Assembly (NCBI GenBank): GCA_020632495.1
Contig: JACKFL010000006.1
Location: 558,001 to 622,000, forward strand
Direction of reading: 5' to 3'
From: Candidatus Omnitrophota bacterium
GTDB taxonomy: Bacteria; Omnitrophota; Gorgyraeia; Zapsychrales; Zapsychraceae
DNA: 64,000 nt
Made by a program: the position numbers and the translations under genes. Within the stretch, counting starts at the first letter, position 1. The number at the start of each line of letters is the position of its first letter. Below, piece by piece: positions 63,317-64,000 of this stretch. The notes under the pieces were generated by a model. That model was given only the letters and a program-made list of their open reading frames with translations, was not told the DNA's origin and made no database searches.

Positions 63317-64000
63317 ATGACTCCAGTAGCGTTGATTTTTCCCGGACAAGGCGCCCAGTTCGTGGGTATGGGCAAGGAATTCTATGAAACTTCTCCCGAG
63401 GCCAGGGAAATCTTTGACCGGGCCGAAGCGATCGTCCCGGACTTGAAGGCCGTGATGTTCGACGGCCCCGCGGAGAAGTTGACTGCCACCGCATTTTGCC
63501 AGCCCGGGATCTTCACCATGAGTATGGCTGCCTTGGCCGCGCTGAAGGCCGATCCGGTCTTCACGCAGTTCGAGCCGCGGTACGCCTGCGGGCTCAGCCT
63601 GGGGGAATATTCGGCGATATGCGCCGCCGGCGCGCTGGATTTTGAGGACGCGCTGAAGCTTGTGCTCACCCGCGGTTCATTGATGGAAGAGGCGACCAAA
63701 CAGCAAAAGGGCGCCATGGCCGCCATTATCGGGTTCGGGAAAGACGAGCTGCTTAAAATTTGTGCACAGACCGGGGCCGAGGTGGCCAACTTCAATTCAC
63801 CGGAGCAAATCGTGATCACCGGGGAAGAGGCCAAGGTCAATGCTGCCGCCGATTTGATCGAAGCGGCCGGGGCCAAGCGTGTCATCCCGCTGGACGTCAG
63901 CGGGGCCTTTCATTCGAGCCTGATGAAATCCGCCGCGGACCGGTTCCGCGACCGCCTGGAATCTGTAACTTTAACGGCGCCAACGTTTCCCGTATTGAGT
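63317..64000 (+). CDS. fabD: Malonyl-CoA:ACP transacylase FabD, partial
   Basis: 228 codons are visible, and the frame is open at the right edge of the window. It loads malonyl groups onto acyl carrier protein. The N-terminus VALIFPGQGAQFVGMGKEFY, the nucleophile Ser in CGLSLGEYS, the downstream Arg in LVLTRGSLMEEA and His in VSGAFHSSLM are all present. About a quarter of the usual length is missing. It likely begins the fabD-fabG-acpP-fabF run outside the window. Confidence 0.95.
   Translation, partial: MTPVALIFPGQGAQFVGMGKEFYETSPEAREIFDRAEAIVPDLKAVMFDGPAEKLTATAFCQPGIFTMSMAALAALKADPVFTQFEPRYACGLSLGEYSAICAAGALDFEDALKLVLTRGSLMEEATKQQKGAMAAIIGFGKDELLKICAQTGAEVANFNSPEQIVITGEEAKVNAAADLIEAAGAKRVIPLDVSGAFHSSLMKSAADRFRDRLESVTLTAPTFPVLS

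Overview
The window reads as a chromosomal segment of a Gram-negative bacterium. It has TonB/ExbB/ExbD, a TolC-type outer-membrane channel and RND pumps. I lean towards the PVC group, possibly Omnitrophota. The grounds are a Minf_1886-family protein, two OmcB-like (DUF11-repeat, cysteine-bearing) envelope proteins, a PEP-CTERM protein, and a rsmD-coaD-yceD-rpmF-plsX-fabH block. This placement is an inference. A 23S rRNA comparison would settle it.

Layout. 1-3070: the 3' part of a 23S rRNA gene, a spacer without tRNA, 5S rRNA and a strong terminator. 3139-6357: a secreted six-hairpin-type protein and a membrane-anchored SGNH hydrolase with TPRs inserted in its fold. 6480-33171: a long operon with two nonribosomal peptide synthetases (2142 and 4874 aa), a PvdE/SyrD-type ABC exporter, a dedicated phosphopantetheinyl transferase and an RND pump, joined by overlapping or abutting genes. 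33155-38296: a MarR regulator with palindromic operators, a TolC homologue and a second RND pump, with no membrane-fusion protein. 38293-44270: housekeeping and hypothetical genes (Minf_1886 protein, half-size EamA, recG, a GT39-like membrane glycosyltransferase, DUF4197). 44531-48863: two OmcB-like paralogues and a PEP-CTERM protein. 48956-52899: rsmD, coaD, yceD, rpmF, plsX, fabH. 52941-63211: an accessory stretch between fabH and fabD, holding ppnP, a muropeptide-processing/salvage set (SDF symporter, L,D-transpeptidase, NlpC/P60, dipeptide epimerase, DUF819), an alcohol dehydrogenase and exbB-exbD-tonB. fabD runs off the right edge.

The synthetases read as A-PCP | C-C'-A-PCP | C-C'-A-PCP | C-C'-A-PCP | C-A-PCP | C-TE, giving five residues. 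The specificity codes look like Gly for module 1 and Ser for module 4, Lys-like for module 2, and are unassigned for modules 3 and 5. Three internal modules carry a second condensation-type domain between C and A, and the line ends in C-TE with no A or PCP between them. The ABC exporter and RND/TolC genes suggest a two-step export route.

The most striking non-coding signal is a shared promoter architecture. Three TGTC-type repeats at exact 10-bp spacing sit so that a TTGAC -35 element begins 7 bp after the start of the third repeat, and the -10 follows after a 17-bp spacer. It is present upstream of the NRPS operon, the second OmcB-like gene and the PEP-CTERM gene, and suggests a common regulon under an OmpR/PhoB-type response regulator.
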